Shown here: one piece after another, positions 15,163 to 22,656 of the stretch | How the letters are laid out: each line of letters starts with the position of its first letter | Numbering within the stretch: the first letter of the stretch is position 1 | IMG/VR virus record: IMGVR_UViG_3300028809_000063 | Location: 1-24,976 of that record | Length of the DNA stretch: 24,976 bases | From: a virus | Reading direction: 5' to 3' (one strand) | Position numbers and translations under genes: made by a program | Notes under the pieces: model-generated | What the model saw: the letters and a program-made list of their open reading frames with translations, nothing else | Told to the model about the DNA's origin: nothing | Databases searched by the model: none

Positions 15163-16668
15163 ATGAGTAACATGGTCCCAATAGATATTCCAGCTGGCCT
15201 CGTCAACACGGCGTCGAAGGCTCGCCGTAGCTCTAATTGGCGTGAAGCTCACCTGATGCGGTGGGAAGGCGACACATTGGTTCCGATCGGTGGTTGGACG
15301 AAGCTGGACCTTCCTGCATTCGCATCGAAAGTGCGCCTGATCCATAAATGGATGACGAACGCTGGAATTATGTACACTGCTTATCTATGCGAAAGTCATT
15401 GCTATGTCGAGTTTAGCGGGTCTTTAACTGACATTACTCCGACCGGTGGAATGGCTCTTCCATCGGCTAATGTGGGCGGTTACGGCGACTATAAATTTAA
15501 TTACGGCAAATATGGAACGCCTCGCCCTGGTGAAAACAGGCGAAGAAACTACGCTGCCACCTATTCGATGGATAATTGGGGCGATCAACTTCGTGTAATG
15601 ACGAGCCATGATGGTCGTTTGCTTGGGTGGGACCCCGGCGCTGCTCCGGGAACCAAACTAACCGCTGTTACGAATGCCCCATTAAATAATCGTTCATTCA
15701 TAATCACTCCTGAACGCCACATCATGCTGTTTGGTATGGGCGGCAAGCCAGATCAATTCGGGTGGTGCGATCAAGAAAACGACACGAATTGGGATTTTAC
15801 TGATCTAGACAGCAGAGCTGGTTACTATGACATTGAGCCTTCAAGTCCGATTGTTGCCCATCAGCAATTTTTCGGTGGAATTTACATGGCAACTATGGCA
15901 AACAATTATTATATCCGACCGATTGGTTTGCCGTATGTCTACGCTTACGACCAAGTTGCCGATGTGGCAGTTCCCATCAGTCCGCTATCAATCACGCGAA
16001 TTCCCGATGGAGTGATTTGGGTAGGCATAGATGGGTTCTGGATATTTAACGGTAATGCGACCGTTCCTATTCCGTGCGATATTTGGGACCACATCCAAAA
16101 GCGGGCTAATTTCGCAGCTACAATTGATACTGGGTTCATGGGGGTCGCCGAAAATAAGTCAGAGATTTGGTGGTTTTACGCCGATCAGAATGACGCTACC
16201 AAGAATCGGATGGTGATTATCTACAATTATCGGGATAAATGGTGGTCGATGGGCTGGCTGGGCCGAACTTGTTTAACTACATACGGGAATGACCCGAACC
16301 CCCTCATGTCGGATGGAACGTATATTTATAAACATGAATACGGGTTTAGCTACGCTCCGGAATCGAAACCATGGATTGAGTCGTTTACCATCAACATGGC
16401 TGCCGGCGATGGGTTGGCTACGTTCCATCAGATGCGTCCAGAAATTCTGGATGGTCGCGAAATGGTGCGGTTTAGCCTCAAAAAGCAGATGGATCGCTCC
16501 AACCCACATATTGAAACGCAGTCTCCTCAGCGGGGTGCTTTCGGCGATGGGCTAGTGGATTTCCGGGAAACCGCTCGAGACTTTCGGCTACGTGTTGACA
16601 TGATCGCTGAGCAGAGATGGTCGATTGGTCAAATGTTAATGGATATTCGGGCAAGAGGTAAAAAATAA
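15163..16668 (+). CDS. Putative tail nozzle (beta-propeller-like) protein
   Basis: A 501-aa protein. It opens VPIDIPAGLVNTASKARRSSNWREAHLMRW..DTLVPIGGW, a pattern typical of podovirus tail proteins related to P22 gp10 / nozzle proteins, which close the tail tube below the adaptor. The body repeats Trp-rich blade-like strands (VIWVGIDGFWIFNGNA, SEIWWFYAD, DKWWSMGWLG), consistent with a propeller. The C-terminus is a basic domain (FRLRVDMIAEQRWSIGQM). The ATG at 15163 is chosen over TTG 15157, which would begin inside the adhesin stop. Function is inferred by pattern and by the presence of an adaptor. Confidence 0.68.
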   Translation: MSNMVPIDIPAGLVNTASKARRSSNWREAHLMRWEGDTLVPIGGWTKLDLPAFASKVRLIHKWMTNAGIMYTAYLCESHCYVEFSGSLTDITPTGGMALPSANVGGYGDYKFNYGKYGTPRPGENRRRNYAATYSMDNWGDQLRVMTSHDGRLLGWDPGAAPGTKLTAVTNAPLNNRSFIITPERHIMLFGMGGKPDQFGWCDQENDTNWDFTDLDSRAGYYDIEPSSPIVAHQQFFGGIYMATMANNYYIRPIGLPYVYAYDQVADVAVPISPLSITRIPDGVIWVGIDGFWIFNGNATVPIPCDIWDHIQKRANFAATIDTGFMGVAENKSEIWWFYADQNDATKNRMVIIYNYRDKWWSMGWLGRTCLTTYGNDPNPLMSDGTYIYKHEYGFSYAPESKPWIESFTINMAAGDGLATFHQMRPEILDGREMVRFSLKKQMDRSNPHIETQSPQRGAFGDGLVDFRETARDFRLRVDMIAEQRWSIGQMLMDIRARGKK

Positions 16669-16883
16669 TGCCGATCAAGCTTCCTGAAAAGATTAGTAAT
16701 TTCTCCGAAGTTCACATAGCGGTCAAAACTCTTGCGTCTGAATTGGATCGGATGAGGGATCGCATGCTTAGCAGAGAAACTACGAATGAAGCAATCATGC
16801 TGAGTTCCCCCAACGGATCGGTGTGGCGGTTGGAAGTTAGAGATTCAGGGTCTGTAATTACAACGAAGATGTCATCTGGATGA
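16668..16883 (+). CDS. Small phage protein, unknown function
   Basis: A 71-aa protein with an N-terminal helix (LASELDRMRDRML) and a C-terminal beta hairpin (SPNGSVWRLEVRDSGSVIT). The latter is a common ending in small phage structural proteins. It is in a chain of four tightly overlapped genes (TAATG with the nozzle gene, ATGA with the next). No enzymatic motif. Possibly a small tail or fibre accessory protein, but this is only context. Confidence 0.6.
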   Translation: MPIKLPEKISNFSEVHIAVKTLASELDRMRDRMLSRETTNEAIMLSSPNGSVWRLEVRDSGSVITTKMSSG

Positions 16884-17239
16884 GAATAACCGACCCAGAA
16901 ATGGAGAAGAAGTTTAATCGGATGCTTCGTCAATGCGGTGGACTTTACGAGCTATCCGATATCGAACGGTTGATAAACGAAGGTAAGATGCAGAGTTTCG
17001 TGCACGGAGCGACTTGGATAGTGACACAGATCAACGAATTTCCTCGCCGAAAAGTGCTGGAGATAGTATTCGTGGTCGGAACTGTGGCTGAATCCATCCA
17101 GGCGCTACCGCAGATATATGCGTTCGCAGATAAGATAGGCGCGACGTTGATCATGGCTTCCAACGCCCGCGATGGATGGTGGACTTACGCGCAACCCGGA
17201 TGGAAAAAGCTAGGGTCCATCTACGCTAAGGAAGTTTGA
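16880..17239 (+). CDS. GNAT-like small phage protein
   Basis: A 119-aa protein that looks like the short acetyltransferase-fold phage proteins found before internal virion genes. The pattern is an N-terminal DIERLINEGKMQSFVHG, a beta strand pair ending RRKVLEIVFVVG, then a helix and FADKIGATLIMASNARDGW. In typical family members the fold is kept but the acetyl-CoA loop is degenerate. I do not see a clear R/Q-x-x-G-x-G/A signature. A role such as internal virion protein A-like assembly function is possible but unproven. Confidence 0.55.
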   Translation: MRITDPEMEKKFNRMLRQCGGLYELSDIERLINEGKMQSFVHGATWIVTQINEFPRRKVLEIVFVVGTVAESIQALPQIYAFADKIGATLIMASNARDGWWTYAQPGWKKLGSIYAKEV

Positions 17240-17240
17240 T

Positions 17241-18320
17241 ATGGCACCGAAAACACCGGCTCACACGACCCAGACGACCGAAGTTAAGCTTCCGGCGTGG
17301 GTTGAGGCAGCCTCGCAGAAGAACTACCAAATGGCGCAGAAGATTGCGGGCCAGAAATATCGGCCTTACACGGGTCCGCGCCTCGCTGATCAATCCGCGA
17401 TGACTACGAGGGGCTATGACGTCCTCAACAAGGGTATCGGAGTTGCGGATCAAGACTACGCGGCGGCAACCGACCTCCTGTCGAAGGCTGGAGCGGGTCC
17501 GGACATTCAGAAGTGGCTCAACCCATACACCGCCGAGGTTGAGAAGAACGCAATGCGCAATCTGGAGGAGCAGCGCAGGCAATCGATTATGCGGGGTTCC
17601 GACGCTGCGGCTTCTGCTGGTGCTTTCGGGGGTTCTCGTCATGCTTTGACTGATGTTGGAACTAATCGGCAAGCTATCAAAGAAGCTGGTGATCTTTCGG
17701 CGAGGCTCCGCCAGCAGGGATTTGACACTGCGACAGCCAATGCGTTTGCGGATATTGCGTCGATGCGCGATACTGCTGCCGCTCGTCAAGGACTGGGTGC
17801 TCAGAAACAACGCTCGGTTATGACTGATGTTGGATCATTGCTTGGCGCTGGATCGCAAGAGCAAGCATATCGTCAACAAGGCATTGATGTTGCCCGCGAG
17901 AAGTGGGACGAGCCCCGTAATTATCAAATTGATAATCTTAACTTGCTCCTGTCTTCTCTCGGCATGTCGCCTTATGGCAAGACTGAAAATACAGTGAAGA
18001 CTGGCACCTCAGAGGAGAAGGGGCCAGATTGGGCGACTGCGGGATTGGGGTTCCTCCAGATGTTGCCAATGTTAGCGGGTATATCTGACCGAACGACCAA
18101 GACCGATATCAAGAAGATTGGCAAGGACTCCACCACTGGCCTTTCGATGTACTCGTTCCGCTACAAGGGTGATCCAAAAACTTATCCGAAAGTGGTAGGT
18201 CCAATGGCCCAGGAAGTAGAGAAGAAGTACCCAGAGCATGTGTTTGAGATTGCTGGTAAGAAAGCAGTATCTCCTGCTATAATGGCGGCGGCTAGGATTG
18301 CAGGTATGCAAAATGCCTAA
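17241..18320 (+). CDS. Virion protein with C-terminal S74 self-cleaving domain
   Basis: A 359-aa protein. The N-terminus (LPAWVEAASQKNYQMAQ, then YTGPRLAD) resembles a recurring family of phage proteins sitting at the start of ejection-protein blocks. The helical middle (about 70-240) has GGSRHAL and repeated Ala/Gln segments. Residues about 281-350 form an intramolecular chaperone (peptidase S74) domain: SDRTTKTDIKKIG, then STTGLSMYSFRYKGDP and GPMAQEVEKKYPEHV. The Ser-Lys dyad is Ser282 and Lys287, five apart as in other S74 proteins. The domain helps trimerise then cuts itself off. Since S74 usually sits on fibres, its use here suggests a trimeric tail or ejection component. Confidence 0.8.
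   Translation: MAPKTPAHTTQTTEVKLPAWVEAASQKNYQMAQKIAGQKYRPYTGPRLADQSAMTTRGYDVLNKGIGVADQDYAAATDLLSKAGAGPDIQKWLNPYTAEVEKNAMRNLEEQRRQSIMRGSDAAASAGAFGGSRHALTDVGTNRQAIKEAGDLSARLRQQGFDTATANAFADIASMRDTAAARQGLGAQKQRSVMTDVGSLLGAGSQEQAYRQQGIDVAREKWDEPRNYQIDNLNLLLSSLGMSPYGKTENTVKTGTSEEKGPDWATAGLGFLQMLPMLAGISDRTTKTDIKKIGKDSTTGLSMYSFRYKGDPKTYPKVVGPMAQEVEKKYPEHVFEIAGKKAVSPAIMAAARIAGMQNA
18275..18283 (+). promoter_or_regulatory. Candidate extended -10 promoter before the ART-like gene
   Basis: TG at 18275-18276 one base ahead of a perfect TATAAT at 18278-18283. No good -35 lies 16-18 nt upstream, which extended -10 promoters can do without. Transcription would begin near 18290, about 23 nt before the ATG at 18313. 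The same 9-mer occurs inside the spike gene near 11625, so chance is a real alternative. Confidence 0.35.
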
Positions 18321-19233
18321 AAATTGGCGGCGGGGAATTCTCGCTCCCATCGAAAAAGAGTACGACGTCGATCCGAATAACCGGATGCGCGACACTGGTG
18401 AATGGCGTTGGGCTGTTCCCGGAATATTGGCTGATATTCCTGAACAGGTTGAGACGCTTAAGCAACATCAGTTGGGGCGGAAATATACCGACCAGGAAAT
18501 TGGTTCCATATTGAATCTTGGCGGATTCGGTACGTCCCCAATTCGGGGTGGAGGAGTTACATTAAACGCTAAGCCTAATTATTTGGAATTGTTGCACGGC
18601 ACTAATGCCCCGCCGTCGTTTAAAAGCGTAGCACCTAATCCAGATCTACATTTGACCCCTAATCCTGATACTGCTAATTATTTTGCAATGGGCGGTGGAG
18701 ATCCGTGGGCTGAAATGCCGGTGGCTGGTGGTCGTGTTTATCCAGTCCTCGCCGATCCGGGGGCTAATCCGTTTAAGCGTGAATGGGGAATGCGTGATGT
18801 GTACAGATGGAACTCTGCCGAGGATTCGTTAAAACAAATACGATCGGATATTGAAGAAGGTACAACTATTCCGACTCCCCAGCTTCAAGAAATTATCAAT
18901 GATTTAGAACAAGGTATCACAATACCTGAATCATTAAAGAGACGCGGTTATACGTCGGCAGAATATGAACATGCAGATATAAATGCTGATACTCCAGGAA
19001 CTGCTCATTTATTCACTAATCCTGAGCAAGTAATACCAAAGTATTCACCAGAAGGTATATTAGCTGCGAAAGAAGGGCGGGTTAAACCTATCAAAGAAAA
19101 ACGTCCATATCAGGAAGAAATTTTAGACGAGTATGCCGAACAGGAAATGAAAGAATTTCAGGATCCAGAATTTATCAGACAAACAGAAAGCGATAGGATG
19201 AAAAAACTTCGCAAGTATTGGGGATTTGAGTGA
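18313..19233 (+). CDS. Candidate ADP-ribosyltransferase-like protein (AT-rich)
   Basis: A 306-aa protein. The central part matches the layout of ART-superfamily domains in phage polyvalent or internal proteins. LELLHGTNAP (His95) is the first core strand. LHLTPNPDTANYFA (Tyr123) then gives the aromatic-plus-A motif. GRVYPVLADPGANPF is the usual following strand. RRGYTSAEYE resembles GYDAI-type segments, and HLFTNPEQVIPKY (Glu238-Gln239) the E/Q motif. This H-Y-E order is that of HYE-type ADP-ribosyltransferases; a PARP-like toxin fold is possible. The N-terminus and charged C-terminus are unrecognised. Sampled GC is about 33-40%, against 65% in the upstream gene. The ATG at 18313 (AGG upstream) overlaps the previous stop by 8 nt. 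Activity is inferred, not shown. Confidence 0.5.
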   Translation: MPKNWRRGILAPIEKEYDVDPNNRMRDTGEWRWAVPGILADIPEQVETLKQHQLGRKYTDQEIGSILNLGGFGTSPIRGGGVTLNAKPNYLELLHGTNAPPSFKSVAPNPDLHLTPNPDTANYFAMGGGDPWAEMPVAGGRVYPVLADPGANPFKREWGMRDVYRWNSAEDSLKQIRSDIEEGTTIPTPQLQEIINDLEQGITIPESLKRRGYTSAEYEHADINADTPGTAHLFTNPEQVIPKYSPEGILAAKEGRVKPIKEKRPYQEEILDEYAEQEMKEFQDPEFIRQTESDRMKKLRKYWGFE

Positions 19234-19997
19234 TGGCTATGTCCGAATATGAAGCCTACGTTCGGCAATCAGCGGCTGCTCGCCATATCGATCCGGATGT
19301 AGCCGTTCGAGTCGCTCGCAGCGAAGGCGGGCTGAGTGACCCATTTCGGCGTGGTGAAGGTCCCGCGCCGAAAAGCCAGCTGTCCAGCCATGGTTCTACA
19401 GAGAATTCATGGGGACCGTTTCAGTTATACATTAGCGGAACAGGTGCGGGTCTTGGTGATCGCGCGCTTGCTTCTGGCGTCGACCCTCGTAAAGATTGGA
19501 GAGCAGGGGTAGATTTTGCTCTTGATGAAGTTACGCGAAAGGGGTGGGGACAATGGTATGGGGCGAAAAATGCTGGCATAACTGGAATGATGGGTGTTGG
19601 AGAAGGTGCTAAACCTCAAGGGGTAACGTTGAGCAGCACTCCTATTGGCAATGTGGTTCCGGGGGCGGGTCAGTTTACTCAAAATGTCAACACTCAGTTG
19701 GCAGATACCGGAGCCCCTCCTCCCGCTCCGGGCTCGGCGGCGGAAGCTGCTCCTACGTCCTTTTTAGATAAATTGAAGGGCGTTCTCGGTGGAGATGATG
19801 CTAAAGCGTTGACTAAGGCAGTTGGTCCGCGTGAAGGCGATACAGGGGAGCTTGCGCCGTCGAGTTTAGGCGCTTCGATGGCAGGAGCCGACGCGGCTCG
19901 AATGCAGGCTGGCCAGCAATTGATGGCAACGCTGCTCGCAGGAAGAAAGCGAAAGGGGGTAACGTTGAATACTCCTCCCCTTTCGATGATGGGGTAA
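19233..19997 (+). CDS. Virion-associated lytic transglycosylase-like protein
   Basis: A 254-aa protein. Residues about 15-115 resemble a lysozyme-like transglycosylase domain: RHIDPDVAVRVARSEGGL (catalytic Glu31 candidate), then STENSWGPFQLYISG (60-69), and WGQWYGAKNAGI. Such domains in podovirus internal proteins open a passage in peptidoglycan during DNA injection. The rest is Ala/Pro/Gly rich (PPPAPGSAAEAAPTS) and ends with a short basic segment, probably an ejection tail. Start ATG 19233 overlaps the previous stop (TGATG); MSEYEAYV at 19239 is a close alternative. The neighbours on both sides look like ejected proteins. Confidence 0.72.
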   Translation: MAMSEYEAYVRQSAAARHIDPDVAVRVARSEGGLSDPFRRGEGPAPKSQLSSHGSTENSWGPFQLYISGTGAGLGDRALASGVDPRKDWRAGVDFALDEVTRKGWGQWYGAKNAGITGMMGVGEGAKPQGVTLSSTPIGNVVPGAGQFTQNVNTQLADTGAPPPAPGSAAEAAPTSFLDKLKGVLGGDDAKALTKAVGPREGDTGELAPSSLGASMAGADAARMQAGQQLMATLLAGRKRKGVTLNTPPLSMMG

Positions 19998-20000
19998 GAT

Positions 20001-21824
20001 ATGAATCCTTTGTTAGACGCTCTGCTCGGCCTAAGTATCGGAGGGCTGCGGCATAACCCGGCCACCGAAAGGGCGAACCCTGTCTTGGATGCTCGGCAGC
20101 GCATATTGGCCGAAAGGTCTGGCGCCCAAGCTGCTCCGCAAGTGCCTCGCGAAGTTGGGGGTGTTCAGCCGGTGCAGCCGGAGGTCGCGCCCCTAGTGCC
20201 GCCCGACCGCGCGCAGCAGGTGAACGACACAGAGGTCGCCCCTAGGCTAATGCCCACGGAAACGATAACCGCGCAAGAGCAGGCGGTGAATGATAATTCG
20301 ATGGACCCGGCGCAAGTATCAGACGCCTACAAGTCTCCGCCTGACCTTTCGCAGATGTATCTCGACATGATGAACAACACGATGCGCCAGCAGCAATTTA
20401 GTTCGGCCGCGACACTTATCGCTGCTGGACTTGCCCAAGATCAGAACAAGGGCAAGCTGATCGAATTGGCGGGCCAAGGTGGCGTGGGCGCGACCGGCCA
20501 AGGGGATATGTTTAAAACTATCTATGATCTTCAAACGAAAGCGTCCGAGGCGGCGCAGAAACAGGCGCTCCGTCAACGCCTTCCCGCCATCGCCAAGGCC
20601 CATGGTATTTCGCTGGAGGACGCCCAAGTAATGTTCGAGGGCGGGTCTCTGGAGGAATTCCTCAAGGAAGCGGCATCGCCAGAAACTGAGGTCGTCGAAA
20701 GGGCGGATGGATCGAAGGCTCTGCTCAACAGCAAGAGTGGTGAGGTAATTCGCGAGATCAGCGGCGCGAAGGCGCGTAAAAAGACATACGCCAAGGTTGG
20801 TAATAAAGAAATTCAGGTCTACGAGGATACAGGTGAGCCCGTTGATCCTAATGCGGTGCTTCCGACAGAGGTTAAGACTCCACCTAAACTTAAGTGGGAA
20901 GAGGAACCATCTACTGGCCGGAAGCTCGCTTGGGATGAAACTACGGGTCAAAGAGTGCCGGAACAAGACCTTGCTGGTAAGGCGGACATTGGATTTGAAA
21001 AGTTGGCCGACGGAACTATTCAGCCGATCGACAAGCGAGCTGGCAAACTTATGGGCGCTCCTTTCGGTCCGCGAACCGACATTTCTACCGAAGACATGAA
21101 AGAATATGCTGTTGCGAGAGCAGCGGCGGAAGCTCGCGGTGAGAAATTTGAAGATTTTGATATCTGGCTAGAACGCAAAGAGAAGATTCGCGGGCCGAAG
21201 AGCCTTGGCACGGAGAAACTTACAGATAAACTCGGAACTAACCGAGCCGATCAGCTCAATACTTCCTACGAGCAGGGCAAGGGAAGCCGCGAGACGATCG
21301 ACTATGTTAATACCGCTCGCGAGCAGTTGGAGAAGGGTATCATTGCGGGTTCGGAGTTCTCACCGATCGAACTGCGCGGGCGCAAGCTATGGGCTGACAT
21401 CCTAGGCTTCGGCGATGACGACCAAGCTATTTCTAACACCGAGACGTTCCGCGCCTCGCTCAAGGAAGTAGTGTTGAGCAAAATTAAAGCGCTAGGCTCT
21501 GGCACCGCTATTTCCGACGCCGATCGCCGGTATATTGATCAAGCCACTGGCGGCGACATCACACTGAATGAAGCCTCGATGCGGCGCATCTTCGACATTC
21601 TTGACAAGGGTGCCCGCAAACGAATCGATCAGTACAACCAAGAGGTTGATGAACTACTGGCTACTTTCGATGATCCAGCAGAGCGCGAAGAAGTCGAACG
21701 CAACTTGCCGAAAATCAGGCAGCCCGAACTTTACAAGTCTAAAGTAAAAACCCGTGAAGAAGGCGGCACTCGGCGCACTAAAGATGACTTGATGAAACAA
21801 TACTTGCCGAAACCCGGAGGATAA
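20001..21824 (+). CDS. Large internal virion / DNA-ejection protein candidate
   Basis: A 607-aa helical, charged protein. It has a Pro/Val-rich low-complexity linker at 45-80 (VQPVQPEVAPLVPP), a mixed middle (LEEFLKEAA..ETEVVERADGSKALLNSKSGE), and repeated beta hairpins (about 260-345). The C-terminal helical domain contains IKALGSGTAISDADRRYID (about 495-512) followed by GGDITLNEASMRRIFDIL. The SGTxISDxDR-type pattern recurs in large phage internal or DNA-transfer proteins. No enzyme motif found. It lies within the block of presumed ejection proteins. Function is inferred from context and this motif only. Confidence 0.6.
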   Translation: MNPLLDALLGLSIGGLRHNPATERANPVLDARQRILAERSGAQAAPQVPREVGGVQPVQPEVAPLVPPDRAQQVNDTEVAPRLMPTETITAQEQAVNDNSMDPAQVSDAYKSPPDLSQMYLDMMNNTMRQQQFSSAATLIAAGLAQDQNKGKLIELAGQGGVGATGQGDMFKTIYDLQTKASEAAQKQALRQRLPAIAKAHGISLEDAQVMFEGGSLEEFLKEAASPETEVVERADGSKALLNSKSGEVIREISGAKARKKTYAKVGNKEIQVYEDTGEPVDPNAVLPTEVKTPPKLKWEEEPSTGRKLAWDETTGQRVPEQDLAGKADIGFEKLADGTIQPIDKRAGKLMGAPFGPRTDISTEDMKEYAVARAAAEARGEKFEDFDIWLERKEKIRGPKSLGTEKLTDKLGTNRADQLNTSYEQGKGSRETIDYVNTAREQLEKGIIAGSEFSPIELRGRKLWADILGFGDDDQAISNTETFRASLKEVVLSKIKALGSGTAISDADRRYIDQATGGDITLNEASMRRIFDILDKGARKRIDQYNQEVDELLATFDDPAEREEVERNLPKIRQPELYKSKVKTREEGGTRRTKDDLMKQYLPKPGG

Positions 21825-21825
21825 A

Positions 21826-22656
21826 ATGGCCTCGTACACCAATGATCAAATAAAGCAGGCCATAGAAGCAGCGAAAGCCGCTGGCGATACCGAAGCGGTT
21901 ACCGATCTAACGGCTATGCTTGCGCAACCGCGACCAGCTGAAGAAGTGCAGGCTGAATATGGTGATCTGCCTTGGTACAAGAAGCTTGGGCAAGCCGTTG
22001 TCGACGATGCTCGCATTATGACTCACGGGGCTACTTTCGGCAATTCACCGGGCATTACCGCTACTCTTCACGATTGGCTTGGCGGAGCAGGCGACTACGA
22101 GACGAACAAGGCCGAGCTAGAGAATAAATATAAAGAATCGGCAACGCGCGCTGGGAATGCTGGTGTTGTAGCCGAACTACTTGGAGGTGTTCGTACCGGA
22201 ATGCCTATTATGAAGGCTGGAGCGGCTCCGATCAGAATGGCGGGCGAAGCTATTGAAAAAATCCCAGCTGTTGGGAAATATTTATCCCCAATCGCCAGAG
22301 CTAAACTGCTGGCGGAAGGTGCTCCGGGTGGCGCTGTAATAGGTGGATTGACCGCAGCTGGGAATAATGAGAGCATCCCAGAAGGACTGGTAAAAGGTGG
22401 GGCAGTCGGCGGCGCTCTGGGCGTTCCGCTAGGATTGCTTGGAAAAGCTGGCGGATGGTTGGTTGGTAAGGGTGTATCCGATAAGATCGGCGGAGCGGTC
22501 AACGAAATGGCTGAGCAATATATAGGGGAAGCGAGTAAAGTAGCTGGCCGAGATATTCGCGACACTTTAACCGCCACGGGGATACTTGGAGCTGAAAAGA
22601 TCAAAGAGGCAAATAGACGTCTCAGGAAAGAACGTGCAGGTAAGTACTTTCGGTGA
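21826..22656 (+). CDS. Gly-rich hydrophobic ejection protein candidate
   Basis: A 276-aa protein with GGAGG just upstream of its ATG. Residues 7-32 (DQIKQAIEAAKAAGDTEAV) form a helix-hairpin found at the N-terminus of large phage internal proteins. A following region reads ARIMTHGATFGNSPGITATL, also typical of that group. Residues about 163-227 are Gly/Ala/Val rich and amphipathic or membrane-seeking (GAVIGGLTAAGNN, GGALGVPLGLLGKAGGWLVG). The C-terminus is basic (RRLRKERAGKYFR). It is shorter than large internal proteins of this kind, and its stop abuts the stop of the minus-strand gene. A C-terminal truncation is possible but cannot be judged here. Confidence 0.6.
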   Translation: MASYTNDQIKQAIEAAKAAGDTEAVTDLTAMLAQPRPAEEVQAEYGDLPWYKKLGQAVVDDARIMTHGATFGNSPGITATLHDWLGGAGDYETNKAELENKYKESATRAGNAGVVAELLGGVRTGMPIMKAGAAPIRMAGEAIEKIPAVGKYLSPIARAKLLAEGAPGGAVIGGLTAAGNNESIPEGLVKGGAVGGALGVPLGLLGKAGGWLVGKGVSDKIGGAVNEMAEQYIGEASKVAGRDIRDTLTATGILGAEKIKEANRRLRKERAGKYFR

